Shown here piece after piece: positions 9,288 to 24,200 of a stretch of DNA of 64,000 nucleotides. Position numbers and translations under genes: made by a program. The notes beneath the pieces were generated by a model that was not told the origin of the DNA, made no database searches, and was given only the letters and a program-made list of their open reading frames with translations. The stretch is from Prosthecobacter gellanilyticus (GTDB lineage Bacteria; Verrucomicrobiota; Verrucomicrobiia; Verrucomicrobiales; Verrucomicrobiaceae). Each line of letters starts with the position of its first letter. The stretch's first letter is position 1. The stretch spans positions 124,001 to 188,000 of the forward strand of contig NZ_BKAG01000004.1 of NCBI RefSeq assembly GCF_007992435.1, read 5' to 3'.

Positions 9288-12200
9288 ATGTTCCGTTTGC
9301 TTCGCCTCTTCTCCCTGATGGTGGCCGCCCTCGCTGCCTGCGGGGAGGCCTATGCCCAGAGCACCACCATGCTGGACTGGCAGTTTGGGGCCAGCACCAC
9401 CTTCCAGATGACGCCGACGACCCGGCATAACAACATCGTGGCCGGGGACCCGCTCTTCTTCGCGGGCAACCAGATGACGACGGTGCCGAGGTACAACACC
9501 AGCGGCAACAGCACCCAGTTTGTGGAATACAACAACTGGCCGACCACGGAAACCAGCGGCTGGGCCAGCGCCACCCGCACCAGCCTGAACCCGACCCTCT
9601 CCGGACCCACGGTGTGGTCGCGTTTCAGCCTCGGGCCTAACAGCCAGTTCACGCTCACCGCGCTGGCGGCCCAGTTCACCTATCAGCGTCCTTCCAGCAC
9701 CTCGCCCAACAGCGTGCGCGCCTGTCTCACCTGGTTTGACGGCACCACTTATAAGCGCCGCTACTCGCCGGTGGTGACCATCAATGCCGCTGCCAGCACC
9801 ACCACCTGGTCCAGTGCCGTGAACGTGACGATCGCCGGCTCTGGCTCCGCGGGTGACACCCTGCCCACCATCACTGCCATGAGCGGGAAGACCTATCTTC
9901 TTGAGCTTCAGTTCTTCGGTGGATCGAGTGCCAGCAACAAGATCAACGTCGATAACGTGAAGCTGCTCGCGGACTCGGCCGTGACCGGATCCATCGGCTG
10001 GATGACTGCGGCCACGCTGCCTGCGGCCCAGGTCAGCCGTCCTTATTTTGTGCGTCTCCAGGCCGGCAGCGGCAACGTGGCTTCCTACACTTACTCATTG
10101 GTGTCGGGATCCATCCCCACCGGTCTCAGCCTGAGCAGTGGTAACATTCTCGGCACACCGACGGCTGCCGCGGGCACCTATAACTTTACCATTCGCGCCA
10201 CTGGCTCCACGACAGCGGATCGCGCCTTCAGCCTCACCATTGGAGCCACGCCTGCATCACCCACCGGATCCAACCTGGCTTACTTCACCTATGACAGCGA
10301 TACCACGGCGGATGCGGTGCAGGGTCCCACCACGATGTCTTCCACGCTGAGCGAGGTGACGTGGGGATTTGATACGCGAAACAGTGTCTTGAAGACCAGC
10401 CTCTACGCTGAAGGTACCGCTGCCGCGAGCGGCACGCCCATCACTCTGGACCGTGGTGCCTCCGGTGAGATGCGCGGGTTCAGCGGTTGGGAAGTGGGGA
10501 GCAACTACACCGCTACGCGCAACAGTCTCCTGCATATCACGGATCCGGCCAGCACCTCCACGAGCTGGCGCTTCGCCGTGACGCCGAGCGCGAACACGGC
10601 CTCCATCCCGCCCACTTCTTATGTGACGACGGGCGATCCCAATGTGCTGCAGTTCTCCACGACCTTCCGTGCCACCGCTGCCGGGAACCTGCGCGCCTTC
10701 AAGGCGGACATGCTGCGCTGGATGAAGGATGACATGGTCAATGACGGTGCGCTGGGGCCGCGCTACGCGCGCCTCTACGCCTACTACACGAACAACAGCG
10801 GGGTGGTGCAGCGCTGGACAGGCAGCACCGTGGAAATCACCTCGATTTACTACCAGGCCATGCAGGCCGCCAACCAGCCGCAGTTCCGCACCCTCTGGTG
10901 GGACCTGAGCACGCTGGACACGGCCATCAATGCCACCACGGCCAAATATGGGAGCCGTGAGGTGTCGTTCGAAATCTACTTCTATTATGATCACGGGTAT
11001 GATGGCTACCAGTCGCCGGTCGTGCTGCTGGATGACGTGGGCCTAACCGGAGACATGGCAGCGCCCACGCTCTCCATCGGCAACCTCGTGTGGGATGACC
11101 TGGACAATGACGGCGTGAAGGATGCGGGCGAAGGCGGGCTCGCGGGTGCGCAGGTGGAATTGTATTCTCCTGGCGCGGACAATGCCATCGGCGGCAGTGG
11201 GGGGAATGCGGACACAAAGATCGGCAGCACCCTCACCACGACTGCCACGGGTGCGTACAGCTTCACCGCCCTGGATCCAGGGAACTACTATGTGAAGGTC
11301 ACACCTCCGGCCACGCACTTCCTCACGGGTGGTGTTCCGGACAGCGCTGATGACCGCTCTGACAATGACAACAACGGCGCGCAGCCCGGCGGCAGAGGCA
11401 CGCCGCTGTACAGCCCCATCATCAACCTCGCGGTGGATGCCGAGCCTACCAATGATGGTGACACGGACAACGACACCGACTTCAGCGTGGACTTCGGTGT
11501 GTTCCGCGGTTTGAGCGTGGGCAACCTCGTCTACATTGATAGTGACAAGTCCAGCAACTTCGGGGCTGCTGACACTGGTGTGAGCGGCGTGACGGTGCAG
11601 CTTTTCAATTCCACGAACACCCTCATCGCGAATACCACCACGACCAGCAGTTCCAGCCTGACCGGGTTTGAGGTGCGGCAGGTGAAGAGCTCCTCGCAGA
11701 TCAGGACCTACGCGCAGGCTCTCGCTGTCTTCGATGGCACTGCCCAGACAGACTTTTGGATAGGCTCCGCGAGCAAGATCAACTACATGAACCCCGGCGG
11801 CACGGATGGCCGCTTCACGACTGGCAATGCTGCCTTCCCGGACGGTGTCGATGTCAACTACGCGGTGCGCGCCATCGGTACCGTGACCATTCCCACCACG
11901 GGTGCCTATAGCTTCGGCATGACGCTGGATGGTGGTGGCCGTCTGCGCGTGAATAATCAGGATGTCATCGTGGATGAGTCGGCGCTTCACAGCTCGGCGG
12001 ATCGTTTTGGCACGATCACTCTGAATGCAGGCACCTATCCGATCGAGATGGTCTACTGGGGTGTCTCAGGTGGTGCGGTAGAGTTGTATGCCCGCTCGGG
12101 TACGTTCTCTGTCTGGAGCACGAACTTCAAGCAGGTGGGTGACACAGTGAATGGCGGCCTGGCGATGTCCTACACGGACAATGCCTCGGGTGGCCGCTAC

Positions 12201-15200
12201 CTGTTTGATGGCATCTCTCCGGGCAGTTATTATGTGAAGATCCCCGCCAGTGAGTTCCGCTCCGGGCGGCCTCTTTATGGCTACAAATCCATCTTGAACG
12301 GATCTCCCGCCTATTCGGCGGTGGATGATGATGGCGTGGTCGGCGGTGCGGACAATGGCATCGATGTTCCGACACCAGAAGCCACAGGTGTGCGCACCAG
12401 CACCCTGCAGCTCGCTGTCGGAGGTGAGCCGGTCAACAGCGGCGGTGAGACCGGTATCTCGGGCACTAGTGATGATGCCACGGACAGTGATGTGGATCTC
12501 ACCGTGGACCTGGGTTTCCTCACGGAGCAGGAAAGCTGCTACTATGTGCGCATCATTGACACGGACCGAGATGGCATCCCGCTGATCCAGAAGCTCAATG
12601 GCACCACGCAGAGCACCAACCTCGTCTTTGGTGGCAGCATCGCCCACATCGACCGGGCGCAGTTCGCCTATGACACGCGCACACAGCGCCTGGACATGCA
12701 GTACATCTTCAATCAGTGGTCTGGAAAGAAGGTGCGGGGCTTCTACATCCTGCTCACCGATGGTCCGGTGCCTGATGCCGACAACCGCGCCGCCATCATG
12801 TATGTGGATGTGTATGACCGGATGTCTCCCAAGGTCACGGTGATGAAGTATCAGGGGCCGGATGGCGGCCAGACCAGCTACTTCACTCCAGGCCAGCTTC
12901 TGGAAAGCAGCATCACCCATCCCGACTTCTGCACGATCACGGTCAATGAAGCGGGGGCTGCGCTCACGGTCAGTGTCAGCGCCAGCATGAGCAGCGTGAA
13001 CAATGGCAATCTGTGGACCAGCTACGGCATTGATCCGGCCACCTGGGAGGGTGTGAGCATGGGCGCGACCACTGGCATCTGGGGCCACTTCTACGATCTC
13101 GCCAGCGCTCCGACTTACAACACGGAAGGCAAGCTCACCTCCTGGCCGCGTAACACTCCGGACAGCTCCTGGTGGAACTACATGGCCACTTACACCTCGG
13201 ATGCGGTCGCCACTGAGACACCGTGCAGCAGCAGCATGACCATCGGTAACATGGTCTTCTCGGACACGAACAACGACGGCAATTTTGATTCGGGCGAAGG
13301 CGTGGACAACGTCCTCCTCTATCTCTTTGCGGAAGGTAAGAATCCGCTCACGGACACACCTGCCTCCGCAGTGCTTTCCACGGGCGGTGGTCAGTATGCG
13401 TTCACGGGCTTGAGCGCCGGACGCTATTTCGTCCATGTTCCTCCTTCTGAATTCCAAACCGGTGGACCGCTGGCGGGCAAGGTCTCCATTGCAGGCGCAG
13501 GTGGTGATGCCGTGGCGGATGACCAGGTGGATGAAAACGGTGTCGATGCAGCCTTCCCGGCGGTCAGTGGCATCAGCACGGGTGTGATCACGCTCACGGA
13601 GAATGGCGAGCCCGTCGATGCAGGCGTGGAACTGGGGGCCAACAAGACCACGGATAATGCGGTCGATAACAACGGTGATCTCACCGTGGACCTGAGCTTC
13701 CGCAGGGCCACTAGCATCACTCTGAGCGGGCTTGCCTGGAATGATGCGAATAACAACGGGCTTTTCTCGACAGGCAACCTGCTTGGTATCGGCGATGAAG
13801 ATCCAATCTCTGCGATCGTCGTCGATCTTTACACCCCAGGAGCAGACGGTGCCATCGGCGGGACAGGAATGAATGCTGACACCTTTGTGGCAACCACGGC
13901 CACCAATGCGTCAGGCGTGTACAGCTTCAACATCACCTCCCCTGGAAAGTACTATGTGCGTGTCACTCCGAGCGCCGCCTTCCCCACGACCTGCACGAGT
14001 GTGGTCACGGCGGACAATGGTGTGGCCAATGACAACAACGGCTCTCAGCCCGGTGGTGAATACACCTCCATCTACAGTCCGGTCATCACGCTCATGGCGA
14101 ATGCCGAGCCCGGATCTTCCGGATCCACCAACGTGGAGAACACCATCGACTTCGGCTTGCGGCCTGCGCAGAAGCTCACCGTCGGCAACCTTGTCTTCCT
14201 GGATAACAACAACAACGGTCGCTATGACAGTGGAGACGCAGGTGCGGGAGGTGTGCGCGTGCAGCTCTTCAACAACTCCAACGTTCTCGTCCAGGAGACG
14301 ACCACGACTGCCCAGGGACAGGTCGCAGGCTGGCGCCTGCAGCAGGCCAAGGCATCTGTGGCTGTGCAGACTCTGACCACAGCGGAGTCCGTGCTCGCCG
14401 GAACCAACCGCACTTCGCTTTGGACCGGCACGACGGATTTCATCAACTACGTCACCAGCACGGCCAATAATGGCGTTCAGGACTATGGCCATGAGGGCAA
14501 TGGCAAGCTCCTGCCAAACGGCAGCATGGAAAACGTGGTCCTGCAGGCTTCAGGCACGTTGAACATCGTCAGCGGTGACACCTACACCTTCATCATCAAT
14601 GCGAACGACGGTGCTCGTCTGAAGATTGATGGCAGCCTCCTCATCAAGGATGACGGTGTTCATGCCTCGCGAGATGCTGCTGGCAGTCTGGTGCTGGCTC
14701 CAGGGCTTCACACCATTGAGTTCCTGGGCTTTGAAAACACCGGCGGTGGTGGCTTCGAAGTGTGGGCAAAGCGCGGTGCATTGACAGCCTGGGATGAGGG
14801 CTTCCGCCTGGTGGGTGATACCGCGGATGGCGGTCTGCAGGTGACCTATTCCGACACCACGCCAGACATTGGCCGTTATCGGTTCAATCACGTCAGCCCG
14901 GGCTCATACTATGTGAAGATCCCTGCTTCTGAATTTAGCATGGGTGGTGTGCTGGAAGGGCGCCTGTCGTTCGTGCAGACCACCACTCCCACGGATGATC
15001 AGAAGGATGACAACAGCACCACGGGCAGCGCTGACAGCGGTGTGGATTCGACCACACCCTTCACCAACGGCATCGCCAGCCATGTCTTCGCACTCAGCGC
15101 CGGTGGTGAGCCGACCAGCACAGCGGAAGGCGGCTTCTACGGCACGGAGGATGATGCAGCTGACAGCAATGGCGACATGACGATCGACTTTGCCTTTGAT

Positions 15201-18200
15201 GGCAGCAAGCAGGTGGTTGCCGGAGCCTTCCACTTCAACATGAAGGACCTCGACCAGAACGCCAATTTCAGCGCGGTGGAAGAGATCTCCCCTGACCAGA
15301 ACTGGGACTACGGTTACAACAACGGTAACAGCGGCGCCCTGTTCTCGATCACGGATTGGGACATGATCTTTGATTCGGACAAGGAGCGTCTCACCATGGA
15401 CGTGACCTTTGACCAGAAGAACAGCAAGAAGGTGGACTCGTTCTGGATCTGTGTCTCTCCTGGAGGGGCTCCTCACTCTGACAACACGGCCATCATTTAT
15501 GTGAATGGCATCACGCGCAGCTCTCCGAAGCTCACGGTGTACAAGCACACTGCCTCCCTGGAGGAACGGAGCTGGCAGACCACGGCGAACTGCCTCATCT
15601 CCAACGCGGGCACCGGGATCAATGCCTCTGACGTGATGAACCTGGGGGTCACGGAGACTGGGACGGCGGTGCGCTTCCGCTTCCAGCTCAACACAGCCCG
15701 CCTGAACAACGCCAGCAACTGGGCCGTGGTGACGAACAAGCCCGCCTGGACCGGCGCCAAGTTCTACGGCCGCGCTGGTGTGTGCTTCCACCCCATGGAC
15801 AACGGCACCTGGACCTATGATGCCGCCGGACGCATCACCGCGCTGGACGCTGGCTGGCCTAACCAAGGATGGCTGGAAACGGACGAGTCCGGCGCCTACG
15901 CCATCCGCACGGAGGTCTCCCCTGTGCTCACGGTCGGGGATCTCATCTGGGATGATGCCAACAACAATGGCACGAGGGATGCCGGCGAGGCGGGCATCGA
16001 TGGCGTGGCCGTGGAGCTCTGGTTCCCGGGTCTCAATGGCACGCGTGAAAACGGCGCCGGTGATGATTCCAAGGTGGCGGATGCTGTCAGTTACAATGGC
16101 GGCTTCTACCAGTTCACGGATGTCCCGCCGGGTGTGTACTATGTGCGCATCCCGACTCCGCCTCCCGCCTTCCCGCTGGCTTCCGGTGTGGTCACTGCCG
16201 CGGATAACAGCGTCAACAATGACAACAACGGATCCCAGACAGCAGGGCAGGGAAGCCAGGTGGTCTCACCGCTCATCACGCTGACGCTGGGCGCGGAGCC
16301 TTCCGGCACAGGCTCCAATGAGGACACCATCGACTTCGGCTTCCGCGTGATCCCCACCCAGGACTTCGGTGACTGGAATGGTGCTGGCGCGCTCACACTG
16401 ACGACCAGCAGCACGGCTGACATCAACCTGCGTCTCGGGGCCACGGTGGATGCCGAGACCAACGTCACTCCAAATGCTGCTGCCACGGTGGATGACACCA
16501 CGGCCACCGGCAGTTCGGACGATGAAGACGGTGTGACCATGCCTGCCTCGATCCAGCAGGCCACCAGCGCCACGATTCCGGTCGCGGTCTACAACAACAC
16601 CGGTGCCTCGGCCTATCTGCATGCGTGGATTGACTTTAACAACGACGGAGCCTTCAACAATACGCTCGTCACCTCGGGCGGTGAACGTCTGGAAGCGGCC
16701 CGCACTATCGCAACCGGCACCTCACAGACGACGCAGAACATCACCTTCACCGTTCCTGCCACGGCCAGCCTCGGGACTGAGCGCGGGGTGCGCTTCCGCC
16801 TAACTAATTTAATGTCAACCACTGCGACAGGCGTCTCTGGCCTGGGTGAGGTGGAAGACTATGTCGTGACGATCGCCTGTCCGACCATCACCGTGAGCCC
16901 CTCCTCCCTGGCTGCGGCAGTCGTCGGCACGGCTTACAGCCAGACGATGATCTCCACCGGTGGTTATGGTGCCATCACCTACTCCGTCAGCAGTGGTGCG
17001 CTTCCTGCCTGGGCCACGCTGAATGGCGGCACGGGTGTCATCAGCGGCATGCCGAGCAGCACGGCGTCTGCCAGCTTTACCATCCGCGCCACGGATGCGA
17101 ATGGCTGCTCGGGGTCACGCTCCTACCTGCTCACGCCTGCCTGTCCGGTCATTGCCATCACGCCTGCGACGCTGCCGAATGCCACCTTGGGCTCAGCCTA
17201 TTCTCAGACACTCACGGCAAGCGGTGGAACCGCGGCTTACAGCTGGACGGTGAGCAGCGGCACGCTGCCTGCGGGCTTGAGCCTGAGCAGTGCTGGCGTC
17301 CTCAGCGGCACCCCGACCGCCACGAATGGTGCTGGCGTCAGCATCACCTTCCGCGCCCAGGATAACTACGGTTGTGCCGGGACCCTGGCTATGACGGTGC
17401 GTGTCTGCCCGGTCATCACTCTGAATCCGGGAAGTCTCAGCGGCGGCATGGTGGGTGTGGCTTATTCGCAGACTCTCACTGCTTCCGGCGGGCTTGCTTC
17501 CTATGCGTATGCCGTGGCCAGCGGAAGCTTGCCCGCAGGCTTGAGCCTGAATGCCTCGACAGGCGCGCTCACCGGCACACCGACCACGCCGGAGACGCAG
17601 GCCTTTACAATGCGCGCCACGGATGCAAACGGCTGTATCGGCACAACTGCGTATAGTGTCACGATCCTTCCGAACACGGACTACGGTGACTTCAATGGTT
17701 TCGGCACCGCCAGCAGCATCTTTAATAGCACTCTGAAGCTCGGCGCGCTGGCTCCTGACACGGAGCTCTCCACCAACACGAACGCCACCGCGAACGGTGA
17801 CGACACCACCGGCACGGACGATGAGGATGGTGTGACCCATGGCACGCTGCGCGCGGGCCAGAGCGGCACGATCACGGTGAATGTCACCAACACCAGTGGT
17901 GCGGTGGCCTACCTGAATGTGTGGGCAGACTGGGACCGCGACAACAATGCTGACTCGGGCGAGCAGATCGCCACGAATGTCTCGATCGCCAATAATACGA
18001 ATGGCGCGAACCAGGTGCTGACGGTGACACCTCCGGTGATCACGGCGGCCGGCACGTTGCCCCTGCGCGCCCGCATCACCAGTGTCACAGGCGCTGGACT
18101 GGCAGGTGCCCTGGGCAATGGCGAGGTGGAGGATCATCTCATCACCATCACGGCGCCTAACATTGACTTTGGTGACCAGAGCACCTTCCCGCAGGCCACC

Positions 18201-21200
18201 AGCATCGCGAACAGCAATCTGAAACTTGGTGCTCTGGCAGCGGATGCGGAAGCGGCGATGACCGCGAATGCCACGGCGAATGCGGATGACACCAACGGCA
18301 CGGATGACGAGGATGGCGTGACCCAGAGCACACTGCGTGCGGGGCAGGGCGGCACGATCACCGTCAATCTCACGAACAGCAGTGCCTCGGCGGCCTACCT
18401 GAATGTGTGGACGGACTGGAACAACAACGGCGTGATCGACTCTGGCGAGCAGATCGCCACGAACACCAGCATCGCGGCAGCCACGAGCAACTCCAACCAA
18501 GTGCTGAATGTCACGCCGCCTGTGGTCACGGTCACAGGGACCATTCCGCTACGTGCCCGGCTGACCAACAGCACGTCTCCTGGCTTCAGCAACGTCTTCC
18601 CTGGAACCACGCAGGGTGAGGTGGAGGATCATTCCCTCACCATCACGGCTCCAGACCGTGACTTTGGTGACTGGAATGGTTCCGGTGCCGCCACCACCAC
18701 GGCCTTTAACACCCAGGACAGCAATCTCAGGATCGGCGCGACTTTCGATGCGGAAGCGACGGTGACGCCGGATGCGACTGCCACTGCGGACGACCTGGCT
18801 GGCAGTGACGAAGATGGTGCCGCGGTGCCAGCTTCCATGATGCAGACGGTGAGCACCACCATCCCTGTCGCTGTGCTCAACAACACCGGCTCCAATGCCT
18901 TCCTGCATGCCTGGATCGACTTCAACAACGACGGCACCTTTGACAATGCGCTGCTCACCAGCGGCGGCGAGCGTCTGGAGCCGGTGCGCACGATCACTTC
19001 CGGTGCCTCCAGCACGATGCAGAACATCACTTTCACGGTGCCTGTGGCTGCAAGTGCCGGCACAGCGCGCGGTGTGCGTGTACGTTTGACGAACAGCAGC
19101 ACGACAACACCTACCACCGCAGGTGGCATCGGTGAGATCGAGGACTATGTGACCAGCATCATCACCGCCATGGACTACGGTGACTATGACGGGCTGGCCT
19201 CGGCCTCGAGCTCCATGGTGAGCACGCTGCGCATCGGCGCGTTGACTGATGCTGAGACGAGCAATCCTGCCAACAGCACGGCTGGCGGAGATGACAGCAC
19301 CGGCGTGGATGATGAGGACGGGGCCTCTGTGCCAGCCTCCATCACCGCAGGATCCGTGGGCAACAGCTTCAATGTGACCGTGACGAACACCAGCGGCGCG
19401 CCGGCCTTCCTCAGTGCCTGGATCGACTTCAATCGCAACGGTGTGATCACGGACAGCGGTGAGCAGATCGCCAGCAGTGTGAGCATTGCCAATGGCGTGA
19501 CCAACAGTGCTCAAAATGTGACCTTCTCCGTGCCTCCTGGCGCCTCTCTGGGCACGGCCGGTGTGCGTGTGCGCCTCACCAGCAGCAGCGGAGCGGCGCC
19601 CTCGGGCGCGGTGGGCAATGGCGAGGTGGAGGACTACACGACGACCATCATCGCACCCGTCACGGACTTTGGTGATGACAACGACTTTGCCGATGCCTTC
19701 TCCACGGCCGACACGAATCTGCGCCTGGGCGCCACCGTGGACGTGGAAGGTGCCTCCACGCGGAACAGCCTGGCCAGTGGTGATGACACGACTGGCAGCG
19801 ATGACGAAGATGCCGTGACCTTCCCCTCCCTGACCGCAGGCCAGCCCGTGGTGCTGCCGGTGAGCGTCTTCAACAGCACAGGCTCCGCTGGTTTCCTCAA
19901 TGCCTGGATCGACTTCAACAACAATGGCGTGCTCACGGACAGCGGTGAGCAGATCGCCATCAATCAAGTAGTGCCCACCGGCACGAATGGGAATGTCAAT
20001 GTCAGCTTCACCGTGCCAACGAACGCTGTCACGGCCGCGGCGAGCATCGGCACACGCTTCCGTGTGACCTCCACCAGTGGCGCCGCGGCCACCGGCGGCT
20101 TCGGCACGGGCGAGGTGGAGGACCATCAGGTGGTCATCCTCGCGCCCTTGACGGACTTTGGTGATCACAGCGGGTATGTGGATGTCTCCAACACAGCGAG
20201 CTCCAACCTGCGTCTGGGCGCTTCTGTGGACACCGAGTATGCCTCCACGCGCAATGCCACGGCCACAGGCGACAACATCACGGGCAATGATGATGAAGAC
20301 GGCGTCACCATCCCCGCCATGATTGCGGGGGCACCGGTGTCCATCGGCGTGAGTGTGACGAACACCTCAGGCGGCCAGGGCTACCTCAATGTGTGGGTGG
20401 ACTTTAACAACAACGGCTTGTTCACGGACAGCGGTGAGCAGGTGATGAGCAATGGCGGAGTGAACAATGGCGTCAATGGAAACACCGTGAGCGTGAGCTT
20501 CACTGTGCCACCGGCTGCAACGACGGGCGTGAGCACCGGTGTCCGCGCACGTCTCACCTCAGACATCAGCCCCGGTGTGGGTGGCAGTGGTGGCGTGGGT
20601 GAGGTGGAAGACTACGCTGTCACCATCGCCGCGCCGACCACGGACCTGGGTGACTTCAATCTCTTTGCCGATGCAAGCAGCACGGTGACCAGCCAGGTCC
20701 GCCTGGGGGCGCTCACGGATGTGGAATATGCCGCGACAAAGAATGCCGCGGCCACGGGAGATGACACCGTCGGGAGTGATGATGAGGACGGCGTGACCCT
20801 GCCAGCCATGATGGCTGGAGCTCCGGCCACGATCCCGGTCATCGTTACCAACACCAGCGGCGCGGATGTCTTCCTGAGTGCCTGGATCGACTTTAACAAC
20901 AATGGCTCACTGGCTGACATTGGCGAGCAGATCGTGTCTGACGCGGTCGTCTCCCCTGGCACAAGCTCCGCCACGCAGAATCTCAATGTCACCATTCCAG
21001 CGACCGCCCTGACCGGGGTGAACGTGGGGGTGCGCGTGCGCCTGACCAGCACCAGCGGTGCGGCGCCGACGGGTGCCGCGGGCAATGGCGAGGTGGAAGA
21101 CTACATCGTGAACATCCAGGCGCCGACGACGGACTTCGGTGACTTCAGCGGCTTTGCGGATGCTTCCCAGGGAGCCAATCCCGCCCTGCGCATGGGTGAT

Positions 21201-24200
21201 TTGCTGGACACGGAATTCAGCTCCACGCGCAATGCCACGGGCAGCGGTGATGACACGACGGGCAGTGATGACGAAGACGGCGTGGTCATGCCGTCCATGA
21301 TCGCCGGACAAAGCGTGGTGATCCCTGTGACCATCACGAACGGCACCGGAGCCAATGGCTTCCTCAATGCCTGGATCGACTGGAACAACAACGGTCTGAT
21401 CACCGACGGCGGCGAGCAGGTCGCCACGAACATTCTCATTGCCACCGGAGCGACCAACGCCGTGACCAATCTCAATGTCACCGTGCCGCCAGGAGCGACC
21501 ACAGGCGTGGTTCTGGGGGCGCGATTCCGCCTGAGTGCTCCGAGCGGTCTCGGCCCCACAGGCTCCAACGCTCTCGCAGGTGAGATTGAGGACTACGCGG
21601 TCACCATCGCCGCGCCGACCACGGACTTCGGTGACTTCTCTGTTTTTGGTTCGGCCAGCAGCACGCGTGACAGCACCCTGAAGATCGGTGCTTTGACGGA
21701 TGCTGAGTATCTCCAGACAGCCAACACTCTGGCCACAGGTGATGATACCACCGGCAGTGATGACGAAGATGGTGTGGCCATCCCGGCCATGACGGCAGGT
21801 GCTCCCGTCACGCTGCCGGTCACGGTCACGAACACCAGCGGCAGCGCTGCCTTCCTCAATGCCTGGATCGACTACAACAACAACGGCGTGCTCACTGACA
21901 GTGGCGAGCAGGTGGCCAGCAATGTCAGCATCGCCAATGGCAGCAGCGGAGCCACCCAGAACCTGAGCTTCACCGTGCCTGCCAATGCTGTGACGGGCAT
22001 CAATCTCGGCGTGCGTGTGCGCCTCACCTCCACCAGCGGCCCGGGCTCCACTGGTCTGTCCGGCAATGGCGAGGTGGAAGATTACATTGTCAATCTGGCT
22101 GCTCCGACCACGGACTTTGGTGATTTCACTCTTTTTGGTTCGGCCAGCAATGCGGTCAGCACCTCCCTGCGCCTCGGAGCGCTGGTGGATGCGGAGTTCA
22201 GCGCCACCACCAATGCGGCGGCCACGGGAGATGACATCACCGGCAGTGATGACGAGGACGGTGTCACGGTTCCCGCCATGATTGCAGGCCAGACCCTGCC
22301 GCTGCCCATGACCGTGACGAACCTCACGGGCTCCGGCGCCTTCCTCAATGTCTGGATCGACTTTAACAACAATGGAATCCTCACAGACAGTGGTGAGCTG
22401 GTGGTGTCCAACCTTGCCGTGGCCAATGGCAGCAGCAACGCGGCCATCAGCCCGAGCATCAGTGTCCCGGCGAATGCAGTGACGGGCACGAATCTGGGCC
22501 TGCGCGCGCGTCTCGTCACGGTCAGCGGTGCTGTAGCCACGGGCATCCTGGGCACTCCTGGTGAGATTGAAGACTATGTCGTGACCGTTGCCGCGCCGAC
22601 GACAGACTTTGGTGACTTCCAGGGCGTGGCCAGTGCCAGCAGCACGGTGGACAGCAACCTCAAGATCGGCACACTCACAGACACTGAGTATGCGCCGACT
22701 CTCAATGCGGCCGCCCTGGGTGATGACGCAACTGGCAGTGATGACGAGGACGGCGTCACCGTGCCTGCGATGACCGCCGGCGCACCAGCCACCCTTCCCG
22801 TGGTGGTCACCAATACCAGTGGCAGCGCGGCCTACCTGAATGTTTGGATTGATTTCAACAACAACGGCTCGTTTGCGGATTCGGGTGAGAATGTGATCGC
22901 CAGCCTGAGCATTGCCAGCGGCACGAATGCAGCCACTCAGAACCTCGACTTCACTGTGCCGCCCACTGCGGTCACCTCGGTGAACCTTGGCCTGCGTGTG
23001 CGCCTGACCTCCACGAACAATCCTGGAGCCACGGGCCTGTCCGGCAATGGCGAGGTGGAGGACTACATCACCAACATCGCCACACCGCCGCTGGATTATG
23101 GCGACACCAACGTGCTGGCCAATGCCAGCAGCACCGCCAGCAATGCGCTGCGCCTGGGTGCCACGGTGGACACTGAGTACAACTCCACCATGAACAGCAC
23201 GGCGACGGGTGACGACATCACCGCCACCGATGACGAAGACGGCGTGAACATTCCGGTGATGACGGCTGGCGCGCCGGGCACCATCACTGTGACTGCCACC
23301 AACACCAGCGGCGCGGTGGCTTACCTCAACACGTGGATTGACTTCAATGGCAACGGCAGCGTGTCCGACCCGGGCGAGCAGATCGCCACCAACGTCAACG
23401 TGGCTGACAGCACCAATGCCGGCAGCTTCCCCATCAACTTCACGGTGCCGGCGGCGGCAGTGACAGGGACCACCATCGTTGTCCGTGTTCGTCTCACCTC
23501 CACCCTCAGTCCTGGCATCACAGGCCTGTCCGGCATTGGCGAGGTGGAGGACTATGTGACCACGCTGGCTGTGCCAGTGACGGACTTCGGTGACTGGATC
23601 GGCCTGGCGGATGCGAGCAGCCTGCAGAGCAGCAACCTGCGCATGGGACCGCTGGCGGACACTGAATATGTTTCAACGCGCAATGCCGCTGCCAGTGGTG
23701 ATGATGCCACCGCCAGTGATGACGAGGATGGCGTGACTTTGGCCGCAGGTTATAATCTCGGCGCTGCCAGCAGCCTGACGGTGACGGTGACGAACCAGAG
23801 CGGTGCGAACGCCTACCTCAATGGCTGGGTGGATTTCAACAATGACAACGACGTCCTGGATGCCGGCGAGCAGATCGCCGCGGATGTCCTCATTGCCACG
23901 GGCACGAACGGTTCGGCGCGCACGGTGAACTTTACCGTCCCGGCCGCTGCCATCCCGGGCCTGCGAGGCGCGCGCTTCAGGCTCACGAGCACCAGCACCC
24001 CAGGCATCAGCGGCGCGAGCGGTATGGGCGAGGTGGAGGATCATCTGATCACCATCTACTGCCCGACCATCGCGGTGACTCCTTCCTCACTGCCCACAGC
24101 CACGGTCGGCACGGCTTACAGCCAGACGATGTCAGCCTCAGGCGGCACCGGGCCTTACACCTGGAGCGTGAGCAGCGGCGCTCTGCCCGCCTGGGCCACG

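Noticed and set aside
18549-20168. Long minus-strand open frame (539 codons) inside the giant gene, with others at 17193-18500, 12066-13457 and 24297-25589
   Set aside because: They are mirror frames produced by the biased, repeated codons of the giant gene. Their translations are His/Arg/Val-rich with no family resemblance and their lengths follow the repeat period.
17679-24060. Regularly spaced repeat that could suggest a CRISPR-like array
   Set aside because: The units are ~489 bp, all in one reading frame, with no short direct repeat and unique spacer pattern and no cas genes.
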